Shown piece by piece: positions 12,601 through 25,100 of a stretch of DNA of 64,000 nt (positions are counted from its first letter, which is position 1; every line of letters begins with the position of its first letter). Where the stretch lies: positions 81,123-145,122 of the forward strand of contig CAJNOL010000360.1 in NCBI GenBank assembly GCA_905250125.1. The letters are read 5' to 3'. The position numbers were made by a program, and so were the translations under genes. Source of the stretch: Rotaria sordida (Eukaryota > Rotifera > Eurotatoria > Philodinida > Philodinidae). The notes under the pieces are model-generated. The model saw only the letters and a list, made by a program, of their open reading frames with translations. It had not been told where the DNA came from and made no database searches.

Positions 12601-15600
12601 TTGTCGTGCACATAAAAAATTAAAATAACATATATCTTCATTTCCAATTGAATCAATATTTATTTGATATTGTAAAACAAGTTGAATAACAGGTAAAGAA
12701 TAAAATATAGCAATTGTTATCATTGTTTGAGGATATATACGAAATTTTTGTTTTAAATATTCATAATCTTTTGTACATAAATCATTAACAGTTACAAAAC
12801 CAGTCTAAATGAAGAATAGAGAATAGTTTTTTTTTTCAATTATGTTTTATCCATTATATTATGCAATAACTGATTTTTGCAAATATAAAAAGAAGAGATC
12901 GTTCATTGTTAAATTATCTTCATGTTTTTTTTTTCATGTCGAATATGTTAACGGTGATTTTAATGATCAACTTAGCATCAATACTTCAATTTTAATATTT
13001 AATTATCAGTAAATCTTTATTATAATTATTTACAGATGTTTTTTTTACTTTGACTTCCTCTTGTTCAAAAATAATAATTTATAAGAAGATTATTTCGCAA
13101 AAAAAAATCTTCTTTCTGTATTAAACATTTATTGTCGTCTAATGAAAGCATTCAATTAAAACGTCTTGTATTAGAAATGAAATAGTCTAAAATATGGATA
13201 TGCTAGAATATCGTTCGAGTTCATATTAGAGCTACAAATAGTTTCCGGCGGCAACGCTAAACGAAATTTAAAAGGATTTTGTGTCCATAGTCTATTGGTA
13301 AAGAATTATGAGCATTTTACTGGAATTTTTATTGGAAGCAAAGTATTTCCGAAAAAGCCAAAAAAAACAAACAAACAAGTTTTGATTTGAAATTTTGTCT
13401 TTCAATAGATTCGATAACTAAAATTTTCAATGAAAATGAACATGTCTTTCTCGAGCTATTCAATATTCAACAAAACAGTCGCATATCATAGAATGACGTA
13501 ATAATGCAGTCTACTTCAAAAATTGAATATTACGAAAAGTATATGCTTATTTTCATTGAAAATTTGAGTTATCGAATCGATCTAAAGACGAAATTTTAGG
13601 TTAAAATTCATTGTGTTGGATTCTTCAGATATAGTTTGTTCTCAATAAAAATTCCACTATAACAGCCATAATTCATCATCAGTAGGTCATCGATACGAAT
13701 TATTTTAGGTTATTCTTAATCTTACAGAGAAACTACTCGTAGTCATAATATGAAGTCGAACAGTATTCAAAAATTCGACATGTTCTCTCATGAGCTTAAT
13801 TTTGAATGAAAAGATTTTCATCTTCTCAACTTTGAATTTACACTTTCAATCATTTGTTGAACAAAATAAAATTATCTAAATAGTTTAATATGATTTCAGA
13901 TCTTTGTTTATTTGATATTTGAAGTTAGAATTGTAGATAGCATCAATTTTCACAAACAACTAAATCAATAGAAACAAATGTCTTAGATTTAAACTTACAC
14001 CTGATGTTCCAATAACTTCAACAGCAGATTCTTCACGTTCATAATCATTCATCCTTGATGCTATTACATTTTCTTCACCTTCAGATGTTTCAAGAGATTG
14101 TCGATTATTTTGATGTTCTATTTCAAATCAACTATAAAAATTTTATTTCTCATCAATCTATACATACCCGCAAGTTCTCGTTCTGTTCGTGCTTCTAACA
14201 ATGCTATAATCAAAAAATTTCAATAAACAAAAAAAAAAGAAAACAAAAACAAAAACAAAAGTTCAATCATTCATACATACACAATTGATCTGGAGCCAAA
14301 CGATCACTAAAACAAAAATTAATCTTCAATTATTTCAAATCTTTTTCATGCAAAAGGAAAAACTCACTAAGTATCTGGCCGTCTACACATAATAAGAAAA
14401 GCAATAACATAAATTAAAAAATATATTCCAACTGTCAGAAATATTGTTACATAAAGATATTTAGCTATCCGATAAAAATAAAACTAAATTTTATGAAATT
14501 TATAAAATATATACATACAATAACTTGATGAACTTAATATAACTGTTATATTTTTTCTTCGTTCAACATCAACAACACCCGCTATACAAATAAATCAATT
14601 CAATCAGAATACATCTAAAACAAAAAACAATACTAACCTGGTTGAATTATTGCTGTTTCTTTATAATCTAAGCAATCGGCATCCGTTGGTTTAACAAGAA
14701 AAACAAGAAGAAATTCATTTCGTTTCGTAAATTCGCTAGACTATTAAAAACAAACAATTGAAAAAAAAAACAATTCTAAAATCTCTTATTATATATTACA
14801 TAAACATTAAATGAAGCACTTTTTGACATTGTTTGATAATGTCCTTGTCTAAAACCAATTTCGCCAACATCATAAACTGGACAATCAAATGATTGAACAG
14901 ACACAACAGCACATAAATCATCTTGAGATTGAACTTCAATAAAAATATTATTAATATGAGATGGAAATACAAATTTATAATAAACAGGTGTAGCTGGCGA
15001 AATAGTAAAGCTTTGTTTAACATCTGTTCTGTATTTTCAAAAGAAAATTACAAAAGTAAGAAAAAAAACAAATAATTCATTTGTTTTACTCAAGTAAATA
15101 TTCAGTTGTATTATCAAGTTGAATAGAGTAATCAATTAAATCTACATTTGATGTTGAAATTTCAATAAAAACAGTACTTGTATGTGGTCGAGTACGATTT
15201 ACTTCATTGTGTATACAAAGTATACGTGTAACACTTGAATAAATCATCCTAATAACAAAACAAGAAAACTGAAGAATTTCATATTCGAATGAACCATTTT
15301 TACCCATTAGAAAATGCATATGGAAGTGTCCATGAAACAACACCACGAATTTGTCGAACAACAACTAAAATTGGAGCATTTTGTGTAACATTATATTTCA
15401 TATTTGTTGTTAGACGAACAGCCTAATATACAAATATTAAAAAAAAGTGTAACATTGATCTACTTTTGTAGTAGTATGAAAAGATATGTCAATTGCCATA
15501 TCTTTACCGTTATAGGATTAAAAGAATATTGAACAGAATAATAATGAATAGAAGTTGAATTAATAGTACCACTACATAATTCTCCGATTGTACAATTTTT

Positions 15601-15780
15601 AATAATAATATCAGGATTAATGATTGAGTCAAATGAATCGACACTTAATTGGTTACATTTTACAAAAAACTACGATCGAAATAATTATTTATTTTATATT
15701 AGAAATAATAGTTTAAAATAGCTTACAAATAGATTAAAAATAATAAAGAAATATAAACGAACTGATAGCAGGAACATCAT
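9658..15780 (-). CDS. SIDT2: SID-1 transmembrane family protein (SIDT1/2-like), 792 aa, 17 exons
   Basis: Multipass membrane protein of the SID-1/SIDT family, known for dsRNA uptake (nematode SID-1) and for lysosomal RNA or cholesterol transport (SIDT1/2). Exons: 15727-15780, 15508-15669, 15304-15422, 15090-15248, 14800-15028, 14638-14740, 14519-14581, 14368-14464, 14281-14306, 14168-14203, 13999-14117, 12512-12804, 12418-12466, 12281-12360, 12058-12232, 11861-11977, 9658-10155; sum 2379 nt, phases consistent. Signal peptide at the start, then a beta-strand-rich ectodomain, first membrane segment about residues 298-325, a charged cytoplasmic loop, then the membrane bundle. Signature blocks: YSLPVIQLV, AFNNVFSNIGY, YHVCPSRQNFQFDTSFMF, RHPDINPHSAG and DAHDVWHLLSSFGLFFSF. 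Residues equivalent to the family's metal site and active centre appear present: S469, H532, D543, H756, H760. Usual family length is about 800-830 aa, so it looks complete. Confidence 0.93.
10256..10840. repeat. Foldback element in SIDT intron 16
   Basis: Inverted arms: about 10340-10490 (GACGTTTCTCTGTCGATC, AACTTATTCCATTCAGAAG, CCACTAGCTGACTAC) against 10690-10820 in reverse complement (CGACAGAGAAATGTCTTC, TTCTAAGTAGAATAA, GTAGTTAGTTGACCG). Moderately diverged; outer limits are uncertain. Confidence 0.65.
11010..11610. repeat. Second foldback element in SIDT intron 16
   Basis: Outer arms pair 11020-11080 (GTACCCTTCTC, GATTCTCGAAGAGAGTACAAT) with 11540-11605 (TATTGTACCCTCTTTGAGA, GGGAAGTACCC). 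Inner arms pair 11120-11200 (ATGGGACTACATCGAGTCTG) with 11355-11455. It is followed by AT-rich sequence including an ATT trinucleotide run near 11715. Confidence 0.7.
13230..13690. repeat. Foldback element in SIDT intron 11
   Basis: Arms pair ATTTTGTCTTTCAATAGATTCGATAACT near 13395 with AGTTATCGAATCGATCTAAAGACGAAATTTTA near 13565, and TTTACTGGAATTTTTATTG near 13315 with CAATAAAAATTCCACTATAA near 13645. Centre near 13480. Located in the 1.2-kb intron between SIDT exons 13999-14117 and 12512-12804. Confidence 0.75.
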
Positions 15781-16164
15781 TGTCTTTAAAAAAAGTCACG
15801 ATGTAATAAGAAATTCTGCTGTTTTTATATTCATAGTAAAGAAAGTAGATTACACGTAATTTCTTCACTCATTTTGACAATGTCTCATAGATAATTGTCT
15901 TGTCTTATCTGTATGAGTCTATAATAGCTGAGCAATCATTAGTAAATGAGCGACATCTAATCTGTTCTAATATTCGAAACATGTTGAACATTGACGTTTA
16001 AATTCATCTAACACATTTAACAATCTTTATTTATAAATTTCAGTCATTTTTTTTATAAAATTTGATTTTGATATCATTGGAATCGTATCTATGGGAACGA
16101 TGAACACAATGGTAAAAGAAAATATGGCGCTTAGTCTACCTTCTTTTAAGATTAATTATTAACA
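15781..16164. promoter_or_regulatory. Divergent spacer between SIDT and DZIP1
   Basis: This 384-bp spacer must include both promoters. Acceptor-like pyrimidine-AG motifs lie just upstream of both ATGs (TTTTTTAAAG, on the minus strand, 3 nt before SIDT; TTCTTTTAAG 14 nt before DZIP1). No TATA box or other element was identified. Confidence 0.4.
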
Positions 16165-19100
16165 ATGCAGAATCATTATTATACAACAACTGGAACCCCT
16201 CAAAGACCACCATTAGGTTCCGATATGAATTATCTTTATTTAAGTCCATCGCAACAACAAGTAAATCGTCAAGGAATATTTCTTAAACGAAGTGAAAAAA
16301 TTGATTGGCGTCGAATTGGTATGACAATTAAAATTAAAAAAATCAAAAAAAAAAAAGATCAAAATTCATTCCTTTAATATAGCTGCAGTTGATGTTGACC
16401 GTATTGCACGTGATATGGATTTTCAAGCATTACAAGATAACCTTGAAAATATAACATTATGTAATATTGATGCTGAAGTTGTAAGTTTTTATTAAATAAT
16501 TCAAATAAAAATTTTTATTTTTTCAAAAACAAAACTAAGGATTCACGAGCTATGGATCCAAATTTTGTTAAACTTTATAAAATGGCTCAATTAACAATTG
16601 AATATCTTTTGGTTCGTCTTTGAATTATTTCAATTCTATACGTGAGACTATTTTTTTTCTATTCTTTTAGGTTTGCCAAGATGAAATCACAACTCAATTA
16701 ACTGATTATGAACAATTAAAAAGTAAAGGTTTTCATGTATGTATTTTAATTTCCATTTTTTTCCTTGGTGAGAAATTTTATTATAAAATAAAATAGGATC
16801 ATGAAGATGCTCGTCAACAAATTGAAAAATTAAAAAATGAATTAAATGAAACAAAAAAAGAATTGAAAAAAAGACGAAAAATGCTCGAAACACAACAAAG
16901 AATGTTAATGGCACAAAATTCAAATTATCATACCGTAAGAAAAATAAAATAATTAAATAAATCATTCCATTTTTGATAAATATTAAATCAATTTTTTTTA
17001 AAATTTTTTCTAGTGTCCAGTTTGTACACATGCATTTTTAAGTATTGCTTATTTACAAGCACATATAAAACGTCGTCATCCAGATTATGATCCAAGTAAA
17101 CGACGTGAACATGATATTGATGTTGAAAAAGAAATTCAACGTCTTAAAGATGAATTAAATAAAAAAGACACTGAATTACAAATGATTAAAGTTCAAAAAG
17201 TATGTTCGAAATTAAAATGAAGACTATAATTTGAAAAATACTTTCACTTCTCGTATCAATTATATTCAAAAACAGACTATTGTATATCAATAACATAGTC
17301 TAGATAGACGTTCTATTGGTTATTACAATCGATACTATCATATATAGTATTTATGTGATGAGATCAAATCCATATTGAGATTTTCGGATAGAATTCACTA
17401 CTTCAGGACGATTATTTCTATCTTTAAAAATGGCATTAAATGGATCCCCCTTTCGGGATAGATCTCGACGAGTAAAGCAAAAGTTGCGTCGGAATCCTCA
17501 AATACTTTCTTCTAGGAAATATCTGGCTCACAAAGGCAATATGTCCGATTGAACAGGAGGTTTCTTTTTACAGATACTAGACACTGTTTGGAATGCCTGC
17601 TGTTTTTGGTTTCTTTTTATGCCCTTTCATTCGAATAAAAAGATCAAAATACGGAGCGTGTAGGCACTCCAAACAGGGTCCAATACATGTACAAGGAGTT
17701 TTATCTCGATCGAACGTATTATATGAGAGAAAAGCGATGATTTTGCACTTTTTTTGTGTAAAAATTGATTACGAGAAAAACGAAAAACAAATTTTCTTGT
17801 ATGCATCAGAACTTTTTTTTTTCTCCAGCTAAAGTGATCGAAAATTGGCTGTGTTCAGCGGTGCGAGAGACTCATGGTCTATGCTTCCGGCATCTTTAGA
17901 AATTATCATTAGAAGAATTGTGCTTAATAAAAGTACTTACTAACAACGAAGAGCTCTTATTTATATGATATTTGACAGAGCGCATTTTGAAGTTATATTA
18001 GCGATGAAAAGTCAAAAATTGAAAAAATTTGGATTTTAATATCCGGAGCGGTAGGAATGTCCGCTTAAGTTTCGTGTTATTTCACTGTAACCGATCAGAC
18101 TGTTTTACGGACATTTTTCTTCACCAGTAAATAGCCATTTATTCCCTTAGTATTTTTACTATTTTATATCATTTACGATGTAGTTTTCTTGAACCTAGGA
18201 TGTTATTTAGAAACTTCTATTTATTGTTTCAGGCAGTTGATGAAGAAAAAATTCGTGATCGTGATACAAATATTCGTCAACTTAAAGTAAAATTTTGCTG
18301 TTTTTTTTCTATTATAATAACTGCGTAACACTATTTTATATAGGAAGAAATTCAAACATTAACAACAAAAATGACAATATTAGATGACAGACTCTCGCAA
18401 ATGAGATCAGTAATAATAAAACTTTTTCGTTTTAAGAGTTTTATGTTTTATTAAACTTTTAGAATCCTAATACACAATCATTTTCACCTCATCGAAACGA
18501 AACTGGTTTTTCAGAATTACTAAAAGAAAATAATAATTTACGTGCTGATATTGAACAATTTGTAAGTTATATAAATTATATTTTTTGAATTTTGTTGTTT
18601 TTTTTGTTTTGTTCATTTTAATCTAAATAGAAACAATCACTTCAACAAGCAGAAAATAATTTAAAACAAGAAGTAAAACTTAAACGACGTTATGAACGTG
18701 AAAATGAAAATGTAATCATTCTTATTATTATATATATTAATATTGATTTTTGTCGTTTTTAAAGCTTATTAAAGAAATAACAAATCTAAAAGAAAATCTT
18801 CAATTACTTCAAAAAGCACCAGGTGATACAGGTCGTTTAACAAAAGAATTAATTAATTTTCAAAATGTAAGTTAAATATTAAAAAGAAAAATTATAATCC
18901 TTATTAATATCGGCTACAATTTATTTGCTAAGTAAAAATATTTAAATGCTAAGTTGATTTTTGCTAAGTAAAATTCGTATCTGCTCAGTAAATAAATTGA
19001 CTGCTAAGTAAAAATATTGAACGCTCAATTGATTTATACTTTCTCAGTAATAAAAATATTTGCTAAGTTTGATAATTGATATCCAAGTAAATTTTTTTTT

Positions 19101-22100
19101 GTTAAGGCCTTCCCCCCTCAAAAAATGTCCGTTTTCATCAAAAATTTCGAAAGTGAGATAATTGCATGAAAAGATAATCCGTCTTCAGATCTTTCGGAAA
19201 CAACATGATTTTTAAGCCGACACTCCCGTTTCAGACAAGATTTTTGATGATTTCCATTAACGTCTTCTTGAAAAATATGCTTATTTCGAAAAAAACGAAA
19301 AATGTTTTTCGTTTTCTCTCAGTTCAGGCTTTCTGAACCGCGCAATCCATTTTTCTCTGCCCAGGCTCATTCAATATATTTAAATTTTTTTTTGTTTGAA
19401 AGAGCACGTCAAGATGCAGTGCAGTACAGAGTCCTTTTTTTAAATTACGCTTGTTTTTTATTATATATACAGACATTTATGTAGCTAGACACTCATTTTT
19501 GGCACGTTTTTTGAATCATTGAACTTGTGATCCCCTTTTTCCGCTAAGAAAGTAAGAATTTTAAAAAAAGGACTCTGTACTGCACTGCATCCTGAGATGC
19601 TCTTTCAAACAAAAAAAAAATTAAATATATTGAAGGAGCCTGGACAAAGAAAAATGGATTGCCAAATGAGCTATTTTTGACCCTTGTTTGGTTCATATCT
19701 CTGTCAAACATTAGGGTATCGAGCTGAAAATTTTACCACAGCCTCCTCACTTCAGCCCCAACATATGCTCCAAGTTTCAGCTCATTTGAACTTTCCTGGG
19801 CTGAGATCGATTTTTGAGGGGGAGAAGGCCTTAAGTTAATAAATTGAAATTATAGTTATAAAACAAAATCGCTAAGTAAAAATTATTACTTCTAAGTAAT
19901 TTCTAATAATGACCAAGTACGATTATCTAAGATAAGATGAATATTTTTATCGTGGTATGGCGTACGTATTTTCTCTTTTTCTTTCCTTTTGTCAGTATTG
20001 AAATAGCACCGTAACATATGTATGTTCCACCTATATTTTCTTTCGTTTTGATGTAATGTGTGCATGCGTGCACGTTTTCGAGGATGTTCTAGTACAATCA
20101 TTTTTCTTTCTCTCCCTATTTCTTTATGATCTGTATTTTTTTTCGAGAGCTCTTTCCTATCTAGCACTTTCTAATGAGTTCTTGCTTCCTACTTGTTTAT
20201 ACACATATAGATATATATATATGCCATTGGAAGACTACTTTGAAATTATAAACCATGAAAAATTTTGTGATGACACAACGATATGAAAGCTCATCAGAAT
20301 CGAACGACGAAATGGAGATCGACCATCAGGATTTTCAAGAAAAGAAAAAAGTTAGACGTAAACTTCACTGGATGAAAGACCGAAGTTTTTCAGATGATGC
20401 ACAAACTCAAATGGCAATCAAAAAAGAAAAACAATGGAGTCGATACTATTGTAACAAAGGTCATGATGGAATTAAAGTTCATTATCGATGTAATCAAGTA
20501 AAATTTCGTGGCAAGCAATGTGATGCAGCAATATATCTGTATTATCCAAATGATAGTGATCCAAGTGGTATTATTTCGTACAATTAATGAGCATGACCAT
20601 ACCTATACGGATGGACGCAAAGCTTTTCCTGGAGAAGCAAAACAAACTATTGAAGAATTATTTGATTTGAGATTAAAACCGAAAAAAATATGTGAAGTGT
20701 TACAAAAACGAAATTTTAAGATTACATATAACCAGCTAAACAATTATTTAGTACAATTGCGTAAAAAGAAATTTTGTCGTTCAACTTTAAGCCTGGGACA
20801 ATTAGAATCTATGTGTGCAGAAAGATCTACGGTACCACAATCTGAAGATGAGCCATTCATTCTTTCATATAACGTTCATTATGAAGACGATATAAATGAT
20901 GAACAAGACGTAATAGATGATTGTGATAAATTTAGATTTTTATATCAACAAAAAGGTTATTGAAAATTGCTTCAACCTCAACACGATTACATGCTGGTGC
21001 CACCTATAAATTGAATTGGCATGATTTTCCAGTGCTAATAGTGGGAACAACTGAATACGATAGGAAGTTGCATTCATTTGGTTTGGCAGTTTGTAGTGAT
21101 GAAAAACAACAAGACTTCGAATTTATCTTTAAAAGTATTTTAGATGGTGTTGAGAAGATAACAGAATGTACATTTAAACCTGAAGTTCTGATAGTTGATG
21201 GATCCGGTGCTATACGGAATGTATTTGCACAAATATTTAACAATGATAAAACTATGATGTGTTGGGCACATATGCGTCGAAATATGAATAAAAAGTTAAA
21301 TACTATTAGGGATCATGATATAAGAAATGAAATATTAGATAACATCGACGAATTACAATTATGCGAATCAGAAAAATCTTTAGGAATGCATCAACCTTAT
21401 ATATGAAGAAGTGGAGCAAAAGAGAAAATGATTTTTCACAATTGCAAATGATATTGTTAATAAATGGTCCAAGTCTCGCAATCAGAATCAAATAGATCCG
21501 ATTTTATTTTCAACAGAACCAATAATTTCACTTAAAAAATGGACTGCTGCATATCATTTCGCAAAATCTTCAAAATCAGTATTACAAATATCATCTAAAA
21601 CAAAAGATTTCACCGATTACTATATACCAGCCGGTGAGGCAGAAAATATAACAAACAATTAAATACAGAAATACAAAAGGAAAAAATGGACGTCTTTCGA
21701 CTAATTTAAAGATCTTCAATTTGGAATATGGAAAGTAACTTTATCAGACAATGCATCACAATGAAAAAACGGACTTTGCAATTGTCTAAGTTTCTTCAAA
21801 GAATTTATTTGCAAACACGTTATTGGTATGGCGATTAGATTGAAATTTTGCAAACCACCTTCATCAACAAAAGATATACCATTGGGTGAAAAAAGAAAAA
21901 GAGGACGACCACGAAAAGCAACTAAAGCTTTATTAATACAATAACTATACAATTAAATTTTTTACTTAGATATTTATGTTTCTTTGCTTAGCAAAAATTG
22001 TTTATTTATCTATCAATTTTTAATATTTCACTTAGAAAATCAAACGTATTTACTTAGAGTTTAAATAAAAAACTTAGCAAAAAACTTTTTTTTACTTAGA

Positions 22101-25100
22101 ATTATTTTCAATAAATTACTTAGTAAACATCGAATTTTTTACTTAGCTTTTATTTAAAATTACTTAGCATTTAAATGGGAGCCATTAATATGTATATATC
22201 TATGCAGTAGTTGCAAAAAAGTTCTGCTATTGTATAAAAAATCCATAAACTTCAATCCTTCCGCCTGATATTTTGACTACAAATAGAGCACAATAAACTC
22301 TGATTGCAATCAGCAATCTGAAGTCAATAAACTTTAATGCAAATGATTTACGATGAAAACACTGATTTCTTCTCTGCGGGCTCAAAGATGGCTTTTTTGA
22401 TACTTTTTGATTTTCCATCATTTAAATACATTAACCTCATTTTTTCTTATTAACAAATAAAGATTCACGTGTCTATTTTGTATCACAGATAGGGTACTCC
22501 AATCCACAGTAACCTTGAGGGACACGAAGGCTTCTATTGTCTGGGATGGTCTCAGCATGTATTTCTTCTCCATTGATGACTACGATCACGAAATTTTTGA
22601 GACAAATGATTAAAATTAGTCGGAGATATGGATCACTTTTCGATGATTCCCATCAACTCTCATGTGGAAATTACTCAAAGAATACTTCATAAATTAAGAA
22701 TGAGACTTGTTTTCTATGTTGAAATATCTTCAGCTGAAGAAAAAAATCTATGTTGATCTTCTAGCTTTTTCGGATGAAGGCTGATTAATCCTGGCGATTA
22801 GAGTTAGATACTTTTTACCTGATAGTGGAACCTTTTTGCAACTACTATACAAAGTGTGAAGGCAAAAAGTCTAGAAACACAGTATTTTTGACTTTTTTCC
22901 TGAAGTAGTAATAGCTAAAACAAATCAGAGAAAAGATTTGAGTAGCTGAAACAATTTCCTATCACAAGAAGTATTTGTCAAAATCATATGAACAGATTTT
23001 CAGAGAAAAGTCTCTGAAAAACCAAGACTTTCAAAGCTATTTTTCTGAATTCTTTCAAACAAGATGTCCCCGAGCTCCTAATGATCTATCTTCAGCTCAT
23101 TACATTCATTCTACAAAAGACCTCAAAATATACAACCCCGTAAATTCATATACACTTTCATAAAAACAACAGAAAATAGCCGTTTAAGCCTATCGCACAA
23201 TGATTGTCCTTCGCTGAAGATAGGTCGTGAAGAGTATGTGAACATCAAAATGATTTCTCTATCAGATGAACTTATTTTCAAAACATTTTTGTTAGAATCC
23301 AGAAATCTAGTTTTGAAGATCTTGGTTTTTGAAAAACCATTCTTCCAAATCTGTTCAAGGAAATTTGACAAGTATCTCTCCTGATAGGAAATTATTTCAA
23401 CTAATCAAGTCTTTTCTTCGATTTGTTGTAGTTATTATCGTTGAGAAAACAAAGTCGAAAATACTTCATTTTTAAACTTTTTTGTTTCTATCTTTTATGT
23501 AGCGATATAATGAAGAAAAATTACGTCGTGAAAAATTAGAAGAAGAACTTCAAAAAGCTAATGATCAATTAGGTCAATTTCCAAATCAACGACCATCAAC
23601 ACAAATAGAACGTCCTGGTGAATCACCATTTCCAACTCGACCATCTCGACCAATACCAACAACAGATATATATTTACCTGAATATTGTCCAAGTCTTGTT
23701 GAACGATTAAAAGATAATCCAAAAGTTTTAACAAAATATCGTGATGAAGCACGAAGACAATTTGTTGAAGAACTTGAAGATTATGAAAATTTAGGAATTT
23801 CTGATGTAAGTAAAAGTAAATTCAAACTAAAGTTATATATTTCTATTTTATTTTAAGACTGATACTCGTCTTACGGATCTTGATTTTCGAACTAAAATGG
23901 AAAGTGTTTTACAAACACGACGTAATATTCAAAATGTAAGTTAATTAATAATTAATAATTATAATAATAAAAAATTTCTATAGGATTTACCTAATTTTGA
24001 ACGTATTCGTGCTAATCTAACTCGAATATTAGATAAAAATATTAATGAACGATCTGATGTACGACGTAGTATTACATCTATACGTTCAACTGGTAGTAAA
24101 TTAGTTACATTTGAAGACGAACATCAACGATCAAAATATGATAATATAAAAAAAAATTTAACTGATCAACGTGGTGCTGTAACAACAACAATTCAATCAA
24201 AACCAAAATATGATCATAGTCGTCCAACAATAAAAAATGAGTCAGATGATGATATTACAATATCAAATGCAAATGAAAGTGATGATGATACACAACCAAC
24301 ACGACCAGGAATTACATCTGATATTCAACCACCACCAAGAAAACATGTTCCACCATCTAAAACACAAAATGGTATTAGTTCATTAGTTGCAGTAAGTATG
24401 AGACCAACAACAACTACAAATCAAACAACAACTATATCTGCTCGTCCTCGTCAACAAATAGTTAAACCAATATCAACAACAACAAACAAATCGAATTCAG
24501 ATAGGTAAGGACAAGAAGAAATAAAAGTCAATATACTAAAAGTTATTATTGTTTTTCTTGTAAAGTGAAAGTGAAAATGCAGTACCATCTCCATCAACAA
24601 CTGGACCTTTTTCAATGAATGTAACTGAAAAAAAACGTCTTATTGAACAAAAATTACATGAAGCTAGTAAGAAAGGAGAGAAACCAACTATTAATGCTAT
24701 TGCACAAGGATTTCGACCGTCTCGAGAATCACTTGCTACTCAAGTAAAACAATAATTTTTTACTTTTTCTTATAAGATATTCGTTTTTTTTTCTTTCTTA
24801 AATCTAGCACGATGATGATGATAATGATCAAAGTGAATCATTTACAACGTTACATACAAATCCTGCACAAAAACCATTAAATGGTCATTTACCACAACTT
24901 TCGTATGTATTATTATTTTTGTTTTTAGTAGAATAAACTATTTTGTTCTTTAATTTGGTTTTGGAGTGTACACATGTAGTATTTTTCTTTTTACAAAAAA
25001 CAAAAAACAAAAAACAAATTATTTCTTTTCTAGTCCATCTTCTGTAAGAACGCAAGCACGTATGCAATTAAAAAAAAAATAAATAAACAAACAGATGCTA

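Larger units (their letters stand above)
18912..22183 (+). mobile_element. Mutator-like (MULE) DNA transposon, decayed, with 9-bp target duplication
   Basis: The element begins GGCTACAATTTATTTGCTAAG and ends CTTAGCATTTAAATGGGAGCC. It is flanked by ATTAATATC (18903-18911) and ATTAATATG (22184-22192), a 9-bp duplication with one mismatch, as expected for MULEs. Both ends carry arrays of short degenerate repeats around GCTAAGTAAAAAT (about 18925-19095 and 19860-19915 on the left; 21960-22170, inverted, on the right). The interior contains a broken FLYWCH/MULE/SWIM transposase. A second transposon (19106-19830) interrupts the left subterminal repeats. The whole lies in DZIP1 intron 11, in the same orientation as DZIP1. 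Confidence 0.88.

Noticed and set aside
14464..14520. Acceptor at the first AG (ATTTAG) for the SIDT exon ending at 14368
   Set aside because: It shifts the frame into a stop; the downstream GGATAG acceptor gives the right phase and a clean membrane segment.
19302..19484. 60-aa frame inside the nested TTAA element
   Set aside because: It lies across the inner palindrome and has no family resemblance.
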